DNA of 64,000 bases from Bacillus_BD sp050389805 (GTDB lineage: Bacteria > Bacillota > Bacilli > Bacillales > Cytobacillaceae), in contig NZ_CP130945.1 in NCBI RefSeq assembly GCF_050389805.1, forward strand, positions 2,108,001 through 2,172,000. The letters are read 5' to 3'. Position 1 is the stretch's first letter, and each line of letters starts with the position of its first letter. Shown here one piece after another: positions 27,733 to 37,145 of the stretch. The translations under genes and the position numbers were made by a program. The notes below the pieces were generated by a model. That model saw only the letters and a list, made by a program, of their open reading frames with translations. It had not been told where the DNA came from and did not search any database.

Positions 27733-30700
27733 ATGAACATAATCGAACGGAACGCACTCGATCAAAAGGTTGGTTCCTACGTGGCGACAGAGCTGATAGA
27801 AAAGCTCATCAACAAAGAGCCTGGGCACTGTGCACAAATAACCGATCTCTCCCCCCATGTCATGGAAAAATCATGTGAGGAAATTCTGTTACATGGAGCG
27901 GGGCGATTTGAAGCCTATGTATTGACTTCAAATGATAACCGCCATCAAAAGCCTTTTGAAATTCATGCGACGAAACTGGTGGAACGACGTAATCTGGAAC
28001 AAAAGGTCATTGTGTTGTTCATCCCACCTAACTTACGGACGGCTGCAGAGGATTCGTTTGATATTGCGACGTTTGAATGGATCTCCTTTGATCATGTGTA
28101 TCTCGAGATGAAAAAAAGATTAAAGATTGAAGCGGAACAAGTGATGTTGGATCAAGATCGAATCCTGTCCCTTGATAATATTTCGAATTTGATTGAAAAG
28201 AATTGGAAGCTTCCTGGTGCCATGGATTGGTGTCTGTTTTACCTTTCCATTATTGAAAATAAAGGAACCACTGAAAGCATCGGGAACAGTCTTCCGTATC
28301 TTTATCTTTTACCGGATGAAGAAATTCTTTCAGCAACCAATCAAAACACGCGGATCCTAGAAAACATTAAGGCGATCGAAACACTACGTAATGTGACCAA
28401 GTCGATTCAAAACCGCGTGGATGAATTACATACAAAGGATAAAAACATAAAGAAGAAGCTTCTACGCTTGTTAAGAAATTATTCTCATCGTGTCGACTTT
28501 GATCAATGGGTGAAAGAAACATTAACCAATGATTCCTTACGGGAAACGCTTGATTTTCAACAATGGGGCGTTGAAAAGGTCATGGACAATCTAGAGGAGT
28601 TAAAGATTGAAAAGATCAAAGGCTCTGCCCTTGTTCACGGACAAAATGGGTTAGAGCTGAAACTGGACGGGAAAAAGGATTTTAAAATCGATTATCGCAG
28701 TGAACCGGCACCGCCATTATGTGAGGATTGGGCGCGTGTTCATGTTCATTTAATTGATGCCGAGGCAGAAGAAGCCTATACGATTGTCCAAACCATTTCG
28801 ACTTCGAAGAAAAAGGCAGCCAATAAAGTCGCGCAAACGCAGAATGTGACGGCTATCCAGCTTTCCCGACTTTCTGATATTGATCCAGGTCGCTATACGA
28901 TCGGGATTCAAGCGATTTCCCATGATGGGTTTATCCTGAAAGAATCTGTGGCCCCAGAAGTTTTCTATATTCAAGGAAAACAGGCAGCAGAGGATGAGCC
29001 GGAGGAGAAGAAGGAAATTGTCGGATCCAGTCAGGAGGTCTTTCGTGCGGCTCGGATTTCAACGATGAAAGAAGATGAACCTTTTCATTTTGATGCGAAT
29101 GAATTCGAATTAAACTGGGGAGTAGCAGAAGAACAACCCGTTCCGATGCAGGCACAGCTCTCGCTTTATAGCAAGCAGCAAAATACCGTCTATCATTTAT
29201 CGACCAACTATTTACTCCATCAGTGTCATAGCATGTGGTTAAAGCATCCAGAGATCCTTGGTACGTTAACCTATAAGCATGAAGAACAGGCAGCGAGCGA
29301 AGACTTTACGGTTGCTTTGAAATTTGAACAGCAATTTGATGAAATGGATTATGATTCAGAGGCCTATAAACGATTTCTTCGGCAACGAAAACGGTTCTTC
29401 AAAGCCGTTACCGATCTAGGTCCTTATCATTGGGAACAAATTTTAAGCTTTGAAGAAAGCTTTTTAGTCGAAAAAGCAGAAAAATATCTGGATGCCTATA
29501 AAGCATTACTAGAAGAACTGCAGGAACAAAGTTCAGAAGAAAGCATCATACTCATGAACCGCCTGCGGATGACGGATCTTATCGAAGTCCAGTTTGATGG
29601 TTCCGTGTTTTATCTCATGACTCCTTCACATCCATTAAAATTAGCATGGTCTTTACAATATGAGGAGGTCAGTGAGAAGTGGACGAATGAAGCAGCTCGA
29701 CTTTCCGAACGGAATCGACGTCTACGCGATATTTCTACGCTTTTATCTGAACAAACGAGTATTTATTACCCGTTCATGGTGAAGGATCGTCATAATTCCT
29801 GGTATGTGAATGTCGATACGGTGGGAAACAATTGGGGGATATTTGTTCCGGTTTCCAAAATCACAGATGATGCATTTCTTGAACATATTAATGAGGTCTT
29901 ACAAATTGATCGAAATTACAAACGTAAAAGCAAGTTTCCGTATCAGCGGATCAAGGAAAAGATTCTCCAATATCTCGAGAAACGCCCGTATCTTTCCGTT
30001 TTGACGATCAATGTGTTTGAACCAGATGATGGAACTGAGATTCTCTCACTATTTAAACAACTGTTTAAGTCGTTCCAAGATAGCAAATATCGAATCTTCC
30101 AAGACCTACGCATTAATCTGAGATTGTTTACGGATCACGAGGACTTGCTGAATAGTTTAGGGAAAGCAATCGATGAGATCATGACCTCCGGTGAGGGGAA
30201 AATGGTTGATGAATTCCAAGAGCGAATTACGATGGAAGCCCAAAATCCATTGTTCCCAGTGTTTTCGTACTCAAAGCATTTAACGAGTGATTTTACGAAG
30301 GATCCAATTCAATTTGAAGCCAATCTATCGATACTAAGTCAATTGTTGAAAGCTGAAGTTGGTTTCTTCACCGATCAAGAGGCAAGCCAATATCGTTCGT
30401 CCTATTTTAATGGCTTAAGCTATGAGCTGGTTTCCCATACAGGCGGAAAAAATGGGAATGACCAGATGTCGTATTGGAAAAAATTCATCTCGACTAAAGC
30501 GAATTATCCAGGAAACAAAAACGCTGAAGCCATGCTAGGACTGCTTGAGAGTTATTCAACTCTGATGATGTTTGATGAAACCGACGAGACTGGGAATTTG
30601 CCTGGGTTGATGATTAATATGGATGCAGATTTGAAAAAGCACCTAGAAAATATTCATCAAGTGTCTGATTGGGTGATTCTAATTGATGAATACTTGGGCG

Positions 30701-33168
30701 TGGATTTCTTGGATCGACCTGCTTCAGGTCGGGATCGTTATCACTTAATTGACTTTGCTCCTGACGAAAGCTTGGAGCGCAATCAAGTGTATGTTTCCAC
30801 AAATAAGGTTTCTGAGATTGAGAACATGGTGAAGCCAGTCGCTCAGTCAATTGGATTGAATATGGGTGAGCATACTGATCGAGCGGTGATTGATAGCTTA
30901 AATGCGATCTCTGGCCAACTTGTGATGAAGTTGACATCCAGTTCGTCACAAGTTAAAGGGGCACTTGGAATGGCCTTAGCTCGTTTGTATTTTAGAGAAT
31001 TTAACCAAGCAAGTGATGATCTCCAACTGATCGTCATCCCATTAGACGCCCATAAAAGTTGGTTTGTAAAAGAGCGAAAATCATTGTCTAGTCAAAAAAT
31101 GACCGACATTTTGGCAGTAGCCTGTGAGCCATCCAAAAAGGAGATTGCCTTTAACTTAATTGAAGTGAAATGGCGAAATACCCTTCCAGGTGGAGATATT
31201 GTGAGCGCAACAGAGCTTCGCGATAATATCGTGGAACAGCTCGATAACAGTGAGCAATTGCTGCGGAAAAAATTTAGCAGCGCTGAAAAAAGTGAGCCTG
31301 TTTATCTTCAACAGGCAAAGGAACTCGCCAATATCTTATTTTATTATCTTGATCGTTCCTATCGCTTTAAAAGTGTCACGAGTGATGCGTACTTGAAAAA
31401 TAAATCGTTCCTTTTAAAGCTGGATGATTTTACCCAACCGTATCAGTTAACCTTTAAGAAACATGCCTTTATCTTCGCCATGGACCAACAAGGAATCGAC
31501 AGCCGCACATTAGAAGGAGTTGGCTATCATGTCATTGGAAAAGACAAGGTAGAACATTATTTCCAGCGTGCTGAAAATGAGTTTGATCAAGACACCGAAT
31601 ATTTTGGAGAACTATCGAAAGAAGAACTCCGACGTCGTGCTTCCTTCTTTTTCACGGAACTCGTACCGAATGCTGTTCAAGAAACAGAGACTCCTGATTC
31701 TGAAAAGGATGGGGAAGAGCCTCTATCTGGAGGAGAAGAGAACATTCCTGATCAGGATGGTGCAAATGGTGAAGACGATTTGATCGATATCGATCTGGAT
31801 TTAGATGGTGAAAACGATAACGAAACGGGTGTGGAAATTGAGCTTGATCTTGATCTTGATGATGATCTTGATGGTGATCAAGAAGAGTGGACGGATCTGG
31901 ATCTTGACGGCAACGATTCGACCGAGTCGGCAGAAACAGTCAGGGAAGAAGAAGAGCAAACTTGTCCACCACCAGCGATCTTTCTTGGTGACCATGCGAT
32001 CAGTAATCAGTATGGAATACTTGGAAAATTAGCTGCAAATGGCGATACGATTGGGATCGATTTGGATGGAACGTTAACGATTAGTTTGTTTGGGGTTCAA
32101 GGAAGTGGAAAAAGTTATACGGTTGGTTCGATTTTAGAAATGGCGACCAAGCATTTTGCTAATGCGAACAGTCTTCCAGCTCCATTAGGAAGTGTCGTCT
32201 TCCACTATAGTCGTTCCGATGCTTACGAACCGGAGTTCACTTCGATCCGAGAACCAAATCAAAATGAGCGTGAAGTGGAAAAGCTGCGTGCCGAATATGG
32301 CATTGAGCCTGAAGGGATCGAGGATATAGTGATCATCACGCCAGTCGATCGTGTGGAAGATCGAAAACGAGATTTTCCAAGTATTGAAGTGCTGCCACTT
32401 CAATTCAGTACAGATGAATTAAATGTAGAGGATTGGCAATTCCTTATGAATTCAGAGGGAAATTCAGCCATGTATTTACGACAGTTAAAATCCGTTCTTC
32501 GTGTCTATCGAAGAAATTTAACCCTGTCCAATATTCGTCGTGGCATTGAAGAAGAAGATTTTGATGATCGTTCACGAAAGTTGCTTGAAAGAAGACTAGG
32601 GTTCGTGGAAGATTATATTAATGATGGCATTCGGATCGGCGAAACCTTAAAACCAGGGAAAGTCGTAATTGTCGATATTCGTGATGAATTTATTGAAGAA
32701 AACGAGGCACTGGGTCTGTTTATGGTTCTTCTACGGATTTTCTCTGATGTGAAGTATGAGGACCGTTCCTTTAACAAAATGATCGTCTTTGATGAAGCAC
32801 ACAAATACATGAACGATCCAGCGTTAATGAAAAACGTCGTCGAAGTGATTCGAGAAATGCGCCATAAAGGAGTGTCAATGATTATCGCATCGCAAAATCC
32901 TCCTTCCGTGCCAAATGAAATTATCGAATTATCGAACCTCGTCGTGCTGCATAAATTTAATGCACCACTGTGGTTAAAACATATTCAAAAAACATTAACC
33001 GCTACGGCAGAGTTAACACCAGCCAAGCTAAATCAACTAAAAGCGGGAGAAGCCTATATTTGGGCTAGCAAGTCGACTCATTCCATGTTTGAGAAAGAAC
33101 CGCAAAAGGTGTTGTTAAGACCAAGGATCACGTTGCATGGTGGGGCTACGAAGAGGGCTACGGAATAA
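27733..33168 (+). CDS. DptH-like giant protein with C-terminal HerA-type ATPase
   Basis: An 1811-residue protein, the last gene of the operon. The C-terminal ~400 residues are a HerA/FtsK-type ATPase: Walker A GVQGSGKS (residues 1454-1461), Walker B FDEAHKY with D1687-E1688, then the IIASQNPPS sensor strand and a LVVLHKF strand. Before it is an acidic low-complexity linker (about 1345-1405) built of DLDLD repeats. The N-terminal ~1300 residues are a mix of helical and beta regions; one part (NLIEVKWRNTLPGG) has the E-x-K look of a PD-(D/E)XK nuclease strand. Size and architecture match DptH, the DNA-translocating subunit of Dnd-dependent restriction. ATG 27733 follows GGGGAGG. No dnd modification genes are in the window. 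Confidence 0.72.
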   Translation: MNIIERNALDQKVGSYVATELIEKLINKEPGHCAQITDLSPHVMEKSCEEILLHGAGRFEAYVLTSNDNRHQKPFEIHATKLVERRNLEQKVIVLFIPPNLRTAAEDSFDIATFEWISFDHVYLEMKKRLKIEAEQVMLDQDRILSLDNISNLIEKNWKLPGAMDWCLFYLSIIENKGTTESIGNSLPYLYLLPDEEILSATNQNTRILENIKAIETLRNVTKSIQNRVDELHTKDKNIKKKLLRLLRNYSHRVDFDQWVKETLTNDSLRETLDFQQWGVEKVMDNLEELKIEKIKGSALVHGQNGLELKLDGKKDFKIDYRSEPAPPLCEDWARVHVHLIDAEAEEAYTIVQTISTSKKKAANKVAQTQNVTAIQLSRLSDIDPGRYTIGIQAISHDGFILKESVAPEVFYIQGKQAAEDEPEEKKEIVGSSQEVFRAARISTMKEDEPFHFDANEFELNWGVAEEQPVPMQAQLSLYSKQQNTVYHLSTNYLLHQCHSMWLKHPEILGTLTYKHEEQAASEDFTVALKFEQQFDEMDYDSEAYKRFLRQRKRFFKAVTDLGPYHWEQILSFEESFLVEKAEKYLDAYKALLEELQEQSSEESIILMNRLRMTDLIEVQFDGSVFYLMTPSHPLKLAWSLQYEEVSEKWTNEAARLSERNRRLRDISTLLSEQTSIYYPFMVKDRHNSWYVNVDTVGNNWGIFVPVSKITDDAFLEHINEVLQIDRNYKRKSKFPYQRIKEKILQYLEKRPYLSVLTINVFEPDDGTEILSLFKQLFKSFQDSKYRIFQDLRINLRLFTDHEDLLNSLGKAIDEIMTSGEGKMVDEFQERITMEAQNPLFPVFSYSKHLTSDFTKDPIQFEANLSILSQLLKAEVGFFTDQEASQYRSSYFNGLSYELVSHTGGKNGNDQMSYWKKFISTKANYPGNKNAEAMLGLLESYSTLMMFDETDETGNLPGLMINMDADLKKHLENIHQVSDWVILIDEYLGVDFLDRPASGRDRYHLIDFAPDESLERNQVYVSTNKVSEIENMVKPVAQSIGLNMGEHTDRAVIDSLNAISGQLVMKLTSSSSQVKGALGMALARLYFREFNQASDDLQLIVIPLDAHKSWFVKERKSLSSQKMTDILAVACEPSKKEIAFNLIEVKWRNTLPGGDIVSATELRDNIVEQLDNSEQLLRKKFSSAEKSEPVYLQQAKELANILFYYLDRSYRFKSVTSDAYLKNKSFLLKLDDFTQPYQLTFKKHAFIFAMDQQGIDSRTLEGVGYHVIGKDKVEHYFQRAENEFDQDTEYFGELSKEELRRRASFFFTELVPNAVQETETPDSEKDGEEPLSGGEENIPDQDGANGEDDLIDIDLDLDGENDNETGVEIELDLDLDDDLDGDQEEWTDLDLDGNDSTESAETVREEEEQTCPPPAIFLGDHAISNQYGILGKLAANGDTIGIDLDGTLTISLFGVQGSGKSYTVGSILEMATKHFANANSLPAPLGSVVFHYSRSDAYEPEFTSIREPNQNEREVEKLRAEYGIEPEGIEDIVIITPVDRVEDRKRDFPSIEVLPLQFSTDELNVEDWQFLMNSEGNSAMYLRQLKSVLRVYRRNLTLSNIRRGIEEEDFDDRSRKLLERRLGFVEDYINDGIRIGETLKPGKVVIVDIRDEFIEENEALGLFMVLLRIFSDVKYEDRSFNKMIVFDEAHKYMNDPALMKNVVEVIREMRHKGVSMIIASQNPPSVPNEIIELSNLVVLHKFNAPLWLKHIQKTLTATAELTPAKLNQLKAGEAYIWASKSTHSMFEKEPQKVLLRPRITLHGGATKRATE

Positions 33169-33175
33169 AAGGGAA

Positions 33176-33214
33176 GGGCAGTCATCTCATTTAAATGAGG
33201 TGGCTGTCTTTTTT
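33176..33214 (+). terminator. Terminator of the five-gene defence operon
   Basis: A long stem (GCAGTCATCTCAT against ATGAGGTGGCTGT, three G-U pairs, loop TTAA) is followed by CTTTTTTG. It lies eight bases past the DptH-like stop and closes the operon before the catabolic region. Confidence 0.85.
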
Positions 33215-33285
33215 GTATTCAGGAAGTAGGGAGATGGTTCTAACGTTTCTCATTCATTTTCACAAAAAACAGCAAATGTCTAAAT

Positions 33286-33310
33286 TTGTAATACAAAACT
33301 TGTATAACAA
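33286..33310 (+). promoter_or_regulatory. Tandem GntR/FadR-type operators
   Basis: TTGTAATACAA (33286-33296) and TTGTATAACAA (33300-33310) both fit the T-N-GT-NNN-AC-N-A operator pattern of the FadR subfamily of GntR regulators. They lie upstream of the gntR-glcD-glcF genes, 14 bases centre to centre, and are probably bound by the regulator encoded next. Confidence 0.6.
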
Positions 33311-33383
33311 CTATTGCAATATTTAATGAAATTGTTTATTATTAGTCACATAATACTTGTAAAATTCAGAAAAATATAATAAC

Positions 33384-33394
33384 TTGTAATACAT
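33384..33394 (+). promoter_or_regulatory. Third GntR operator-like site
   Basis: TTGTAATACAT matches the two upstream operators in ten of eleven positions and lies about 45 bases before the regulator start, where binding would block transcription. It supports autoregulation. Confidence 0.5.
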
Positions 33395-33439
33395 TTATCA
33401 ACTTATTATACAAATTTGTTTGAATGGGGAATGACAACT

Positions 33440-34141
33440 GTGTCTCAAAAGGAAAAGGTTTCACAGACAATTGCTCGTGAATTGCTAAATTTAATAAAAA
33501 CGGGAGAACTTCCACCTGGTTCCAAGCTTCCGACTGAAATGCAATTATCGTCTCAATTCGGAGTTAGTAGAATGCCAATCCGTGAAGCCCTAAGTATGTT
33601 GCGCGCTGCGGGGGTCATTTATTCACGTCAAGGCGGAGGAAGTTATGTAGAAGAATCTACAAATTCAACACGGCTCCATCAGATACGTGTTGAAAATGAT
33701 GATATTGAAAATATTAAGTATCTATTTGAAATGAGGAAAATTTTAGAGCCTGAGGCAGCTTATTTAGCTGCTCTTCGACGTACCTCAAAACAAATTGAAA
33801 ATATGAAAAAAATAGTGAAAAGCATGGAAAATGAGTCGATCGAAAAAGCGTCATCTGCAAGAGAGGAAGATATAGCGTTTCATCGCGCGATCATAGAGGC
33901 GACTCAAAATCCAATTATGATCCAAACTCAAGTAAATCTTGCTTCCCTTTATGAAAAAACATTACAAATTACTCTCCGTCCAAATATGGAATTAGAAATA
34001 AAGCGGAAAGCTGTCTATAAAGAACATTTGGATATCCTACTGGCAATTGAGGCAGAAGAGCCTGATTTGGCAAAACTCTTATCTCAAATTCATTTAAGAA
34101 ATGCAGAAGAGAAATTAAGTCTATTTTTAAAAGATTACTAA
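33440..34141 (+). CDS. GntR family (FadR/FCD) transcriptional regulator
   Basis: A 233-residue DNA-binding repressor. The N-terminal winged helix shows TGELPPGSKLPTEMQLSSQF and GVSRMPIREALSMLRAAGVI, then the wing GGGSYV. The C-terminal ~150 residues are an FCD ligand domain (MRKILEPEAAYLAA, EEDIAFHRAI, EHLDILLAIE with metal-binding His/Asp). GTG 33440 is chosen because GGGGA lies at good spacing; ATG 33431 and TTG 33416 are in frame but badly spaced. It heads the glcD-glcF genes, and three operator-like repeats lie in its upstream region. It probably senses glycolate, lactate or another 2-hydroxy- or 2-oxoacid. The ligand is not shown by sequence. Confidence 0.85.
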   Translation: MSQKEKVSQTIARELLNLIKTGELPPGSKLPTEMQLSSQFGVSRMPIREALSMLRAAGVIYSRQGGGSYVEESTNSTRLHQIRVENDDIENIKYLFEMRKILEPEAAYLAALRRTSKQIENMKKIVKSMENESIEKASSAREEDIAFHRAIIEATQNPIMIQTQVNLASLYEKTLQITLRPNMELEIKRKAVYKEHLDILLAIEAEEPDLAKLLSQIHLRNAEEKLSLFLKDY

Positions 34142-34176
34142 TGATATGGAGATAGAGATAGTAAGGAGTGGATGGA

Positions 34177-35586
34177 TTGAAAGCAGTAAATGACCGACAT
34201 ATTCAAGAAATACAAGATATTGTAAAAACAGGCAGAGTCTTGATGGATGAAAGTGATCGATTTAGTTATTCCTTTGATGGTTCCTTTGGAACTTATTTGC
34301 CCGATATCATCATTCAAACCAAAAGTGTAGAAGAACTAGCGGCACTAGTGAAATTGGCTAACCGTGAAAAGATTCCAATCTATCCGCGGGGTCAAGCAAC
34401 TAGTTTAAGTGGAGGACCACTTCCGGTTAAAGGAGGCATGGTTTTCGATTTATCTGTCATGAATCATATTCTTGAAATTCATGAAGAGGATCTCGTAGCA
34501 ATTGTTTCTCCAGGTATATTGACGTCTGAGATTCATAAAGCCGCTAAACAAAAAGGGCTTATGTATCCGCCCGATCCGAGTAGTTCCCATGTTTCTACGA
34601 TTGGTGGAAATTTGGCGGAGAATTCCGGTGGTCCAAAAGGACTGAAATATGGAGTAACGAAAGATTATGTAATTGGTCTTGAAGTCATTACGCCCGAAGG
34701 AGAAATTATCCATACTGGTGGCAGAACCGTAAAGAATGTGACTGGTTATGATTTAACAAAACTAGTGGTTGGATCTGAAGGGACACTTGGTATTATCACG
34801 AAAGCAATATTAAGACTTATACCCAAGCCTCAAGCCTCTGGAACCATCATGGCTATTTTTGAGTCCCTTGTGGATGCAGGTAGTGCGATTTCAAAAATCC
34901 TTTCGTCTGGTATCTTACCATCGAAAATGGAGTTGATGGACCAAGCATCTATTGTGGCAGTTGAGCAATTCGAACCTCTTGGATTACCCGTTGATGCAGC
35001 TGCACTCATTTTAATAGAATTTGATGGTCACCCACTTTCATTAAAAGAGGAAATGGAACAAGCGGCTTTAATGTGTCAGACGGTGGGAGCACGAGAAGTG
35101 CGCATCCCGAGGAATAAAGGGGAAGAGGCTGAACTTTGGAAAGCACGTAAGCTAGTATCACCAGCAATTGTACGGATTAAGCCGACAAAAATCTCTGAGG
35201 ATGCTACAGTTCCACGTAGCAAAATACCTGAAATGTGCAAAAGGTTGCAAGAGATACGAGATCGATATGGGATTCATCTAGTGGTGTTTGGTCATGCAGG
35301 AGATGGAAATCTTCATCCAAATATTATATGTGATAAAAATGATTTAGAAGAAATGGACCGTGTTGAACAAGCAGTTGCGGAAATATTCACCACAGCTGTG
35401 GAACTTGGGGGAACACTTTCAGGTGAACATGGAATCGGAACGATGAAAGCTCCGTTTATGGAAATGGAACTAGGGGCAGTTGGTCTTGATATGATGAAAC
35501 GAATTAAAAAGGTTTGGGACCCGAACAATATCATGAATCCAGGGAAAATATTCCCGGAACCAGGACAGAAATTGGAGTTGAGGTAA
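34177..35586 (+). CDS. glcD: FAD-linked glycolate/2-hydroxyacid oxidase subunit GlcD
   Basis: A 469-residue FAD-binding oxidase of the GlcD/D-lactate dehydrogenase type. The PCMH flavin domain is seen in YPRGQATSLSGGPLP, DPSSSHVSTIGGNLAENSGG and GGRTVKNVTGYDLTKL with VGSEGTLGI. The C-terminal cap carries the metal-site HAGDGNLHPN and the GEHGIG signature. Start TTG 34177 has AAGGAG eight bases upstream and is preferred to GTG 34168. It oxidises glycolate (or another 2-hydroxyacid) to the oxoacid and passes electrons to GlcF, which starts two bases past its stop. GlcE is absent, as in Bacillus YsfC/YsfD-type pairs. D-lactate is an alternative substrate. Confidence 0.88.
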   Translation: MKAVNDRHIQEIQDIVKTGRVLMDESDRFSYSFDGSFGTYLPDIIIQTKSVEELAALVKLANREKIPIYPRGQATSLSGGPLPVKGGMVFDLSVMNHILEIHEEDLVAIVSPGILTSEIHKAAKQKGLMYPPDPSSSHVSTIGGNLAENSGGPKGLKYGVTKDYVIGLEVITPEGEIIHTGGRTVKNVTGYDLTKLVVGSEGTLGIITKAILRLIPKPQASGTIMAIFESLVDAGSAISKILSSGILPSKMELMDQASIVAVEQFEPLGLPVDAAALILIEFDGHPLSLKEEMEQAALMCQTVGAREVRIPRNKGEEAELWKARKLVSPAIVRIKPTKISEDATVPRSKIPEMCKRLQEIRDRYGIHLVVFGHAGDGNLHPNIICDKNDLEEMDRVEQAVAEIFTTAVELGGTLSGEHGIGTMKAPFMEMELGAVGLDMMKRIKKVWDPNNIMNPGKIFPEPGQKLELR

Positions 35587-35587
35587 A

Positions 35588-36892
35588 GTGAAGGGATCAC
35601 TTACAGAATTACGAGAAGAACTTCAATACGACAAAACCAATCAATGTGTTCAATGTGGATACTGTTTGCCTGTATGTCCAACCTATACGACATTTGGTAA
35701 AGAAACTCATTCACCTCGAGGGAGAATTAATCTTGTAAAGATGGTCGGGGAAGGTAAAATTACAGATTTAACTGTTCTTGAAGAACCGTTCAATTTATGT
35801 TTAGGCTGCAGGGCTTGTGAAACAGCCTGTCCCACAGGCGTTGAATATGGCTCAATCCTTGAGGCTACACGTGAAGCATTAGTAAAACGCAGAACTTTTT
35901 CTGTCCCAGTACGACTCCTACGCAAAGCTTTATTGAAAAAAGTAGTTCCAAGCAGTAAAATGATGAATTTCACGGGTCATTCTATTTGGATATACGAAAA
36001 AAGCGGCTTAAAAAAAGTTGCACAAAAGTCTGGAATCATGAAAAAACTTCCTTATCATTTGGGTACTTTTGAAAAAGCAATACCGTCTGCTGTTTCTCCT
36101 TTGGAAAGAGGCCAAGCACCTACGGAAATAAAAGCAAAAGGGCAAGCCAAATATACCGTTGCCTTTTTTACCGGTTGTATTATGGATGCGATGTTTCACC
36201 GTATCAACCAATTATCAATGAAGTTGCTTTCAGAGGTCGGCTGTCAAGTAGTGGTGTTTCCTAACCAAACATGCTGTGGTGCACTACAAGCGCATGCTGG
36301 GGAAATGACCGAAGCACGTCATCTTGCGAAGCAAAATATCCTTGCTTTCGAACAAATTAAGGCAGATTTTATTGTCAACAATGCAGGAGGCTGTGGTGCC
36401 ATGCTTTATGAGTATGGACATTTACTCTCAAATGATCCGGAGTGGGCAGAAAGGGCAGCTGCTTTCTCCGCAAAATCAAGAGATATTAGTCAAGTTCTCG
36501 TTTCATGTGGGGGATTACGCCATCGTCAGTCCCGAAATGGTGAAAGGGTGACGTACCAACCTTCATGCCATATGACGAATGTCCAGAAAGTAACAAAAGA
36601 ACCCTTAGAATTAATAAAAAGTATACCAGGATTACAATTTATCGAAATGGAACAAGCCGATATGTGCTGTGGATCAGCGGGTATTTATAATATTGTGAAC
36701 TATGATGCCTCGATGCAAGTTCTTGATGAAAAAATGAAACACACACAGGAGGCAAATTCATCTGTTATTATTACCACCAATCCAGGATGTCTGATGCAAA
36801 TGAAACTCGGAATCGAACGCGAGGGGCTCTCTCATACGACACGCGCGCTACATCTCATTGAATATTTGGCAGAAAGTGCAGGTATCTCATAG
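35588..36892 (+). CDS. glcF: Glycolate oxidase iron-sulfur subunit GlcF
   Basis: A 434-residue electron-transfer subunit. Two 4Fe-4S motifs lie at the N-terminus (CVQCGYCLPVCP and CLGCRACETACP). Two CCG domains follow: one ending in QTCCGALQAHAGE and one with MCCGSAGIYN, which bind a further cofactor in this family. GTG 35588 starts two bases after the glcD stop and GAGGTAAA overlaps that stop, so the pair is translationally linked. It takes electrons from GlcD to the quinone pool at the membrane. Confidence 0.88.
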   Translation: MKGSLTELREELQYDKTNQCVQCGYCLPVCPTYTTFGKETHSPRGRINLVKMVGEGKITDLTVLEEPFNLCLGCRACETACPTGVEYGSILEATREALVKRRTFSVPVRLLRKALLKKVVPSSKMMNFTGHSIWIYEKSGLKKVAQKSGIMKKLPYHLGTFEKAIPSAVSPLERGQAPTEIKAKGQAKYTVAFFTGCIMDAMFHRINQLSMKLLSEVGCQVVVFPNQTCCGALQAHAGEMTEARHLAKQNILAFEQIKADFIVNNAGGCGAMLYEYGHLLSNDPEWAERAAAFSAKSRDISQVLVSCGGLRHRQSRNGERVTYQPSCHMTNVQKVTKEPLELIKSIPGLQFIEMEQADMCCGSAGIYNIVNYDASMQVLDEKMKHTQEANSSVIITTNPGCLMQMKLGIEREGLSHTTRALHLIEYLAESAGIS

Positions 36893-37023
36893 AGATCTTT
36901 GGATTTTTCAAAAAGGTTGTTAACTAATCTTATTACGTAAGTGTTTGATACAATTAATATTAGACATTGCTAGCATCCTTTCTACCTCCACTACTAAATT
37001 GCTCGACACAATTAATGTAGTGG

Positions 37024-37053
37024 GACTTGGGGTGACTGGCAAGTCTTTTTTTT
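37024..37053 (+). terminator. Terminator of gntR-glcD-glcF
   Basis: GACTTG (37024-37029) pairs with CAAGTC (37040-37045) and is followed by eight Ts. It lies about 130 bases past glcF. The stem is short but the U-tract is long. Confidence 0.6.
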
Positions 37054-37068
37054 ATGTACTCATTAAAT

Positions 37069-37113
37069 AAAGTGCAGGACTCTGCATTTTTATGTTGCAA
37101 AGCTCTGCACTTT
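37069..37113 (-). terminator. Terminator of the minus-strand sigma-54 activator
   Basis: AAAGTGCAG (37069-37077) pairs with CTGCACTTT (37105-37113), with nested CTGCA repeats between. Read on the minus strand it ends in CTGCACTTTATTTA, 30 bases past the activator stop. It may act in both directions. Confidence 0.6.
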
Positions 37114-37145
37114 TATTTTGCAATAAATAGTACTGAACTGAAACT

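Noticed and set aside
31568..32032. Small plus- and minus-strand frames across the acidic linker
   Set aside because: They arise from the repetitive GAT/CTT codons of the DptH-like gene in other frames and have no ribosome binding sites.
17379..33168. Calling the operon BREX (pglW, pglY/brxC present)
   Set aside because: No PglZ-type phosphatase and no PglX methyltransferase are found in or near it, and these define BREX. The C-terminal genes look like DptFGH.
17379..33168. Calling the operon Dnd/Dpt phosphorothioation-restriction
   Set aside because: No dndA-E cysteine desulfurase, DndC-like or DndD-like gene is in the window, and the NERD-kinase part has no place in Dnd.
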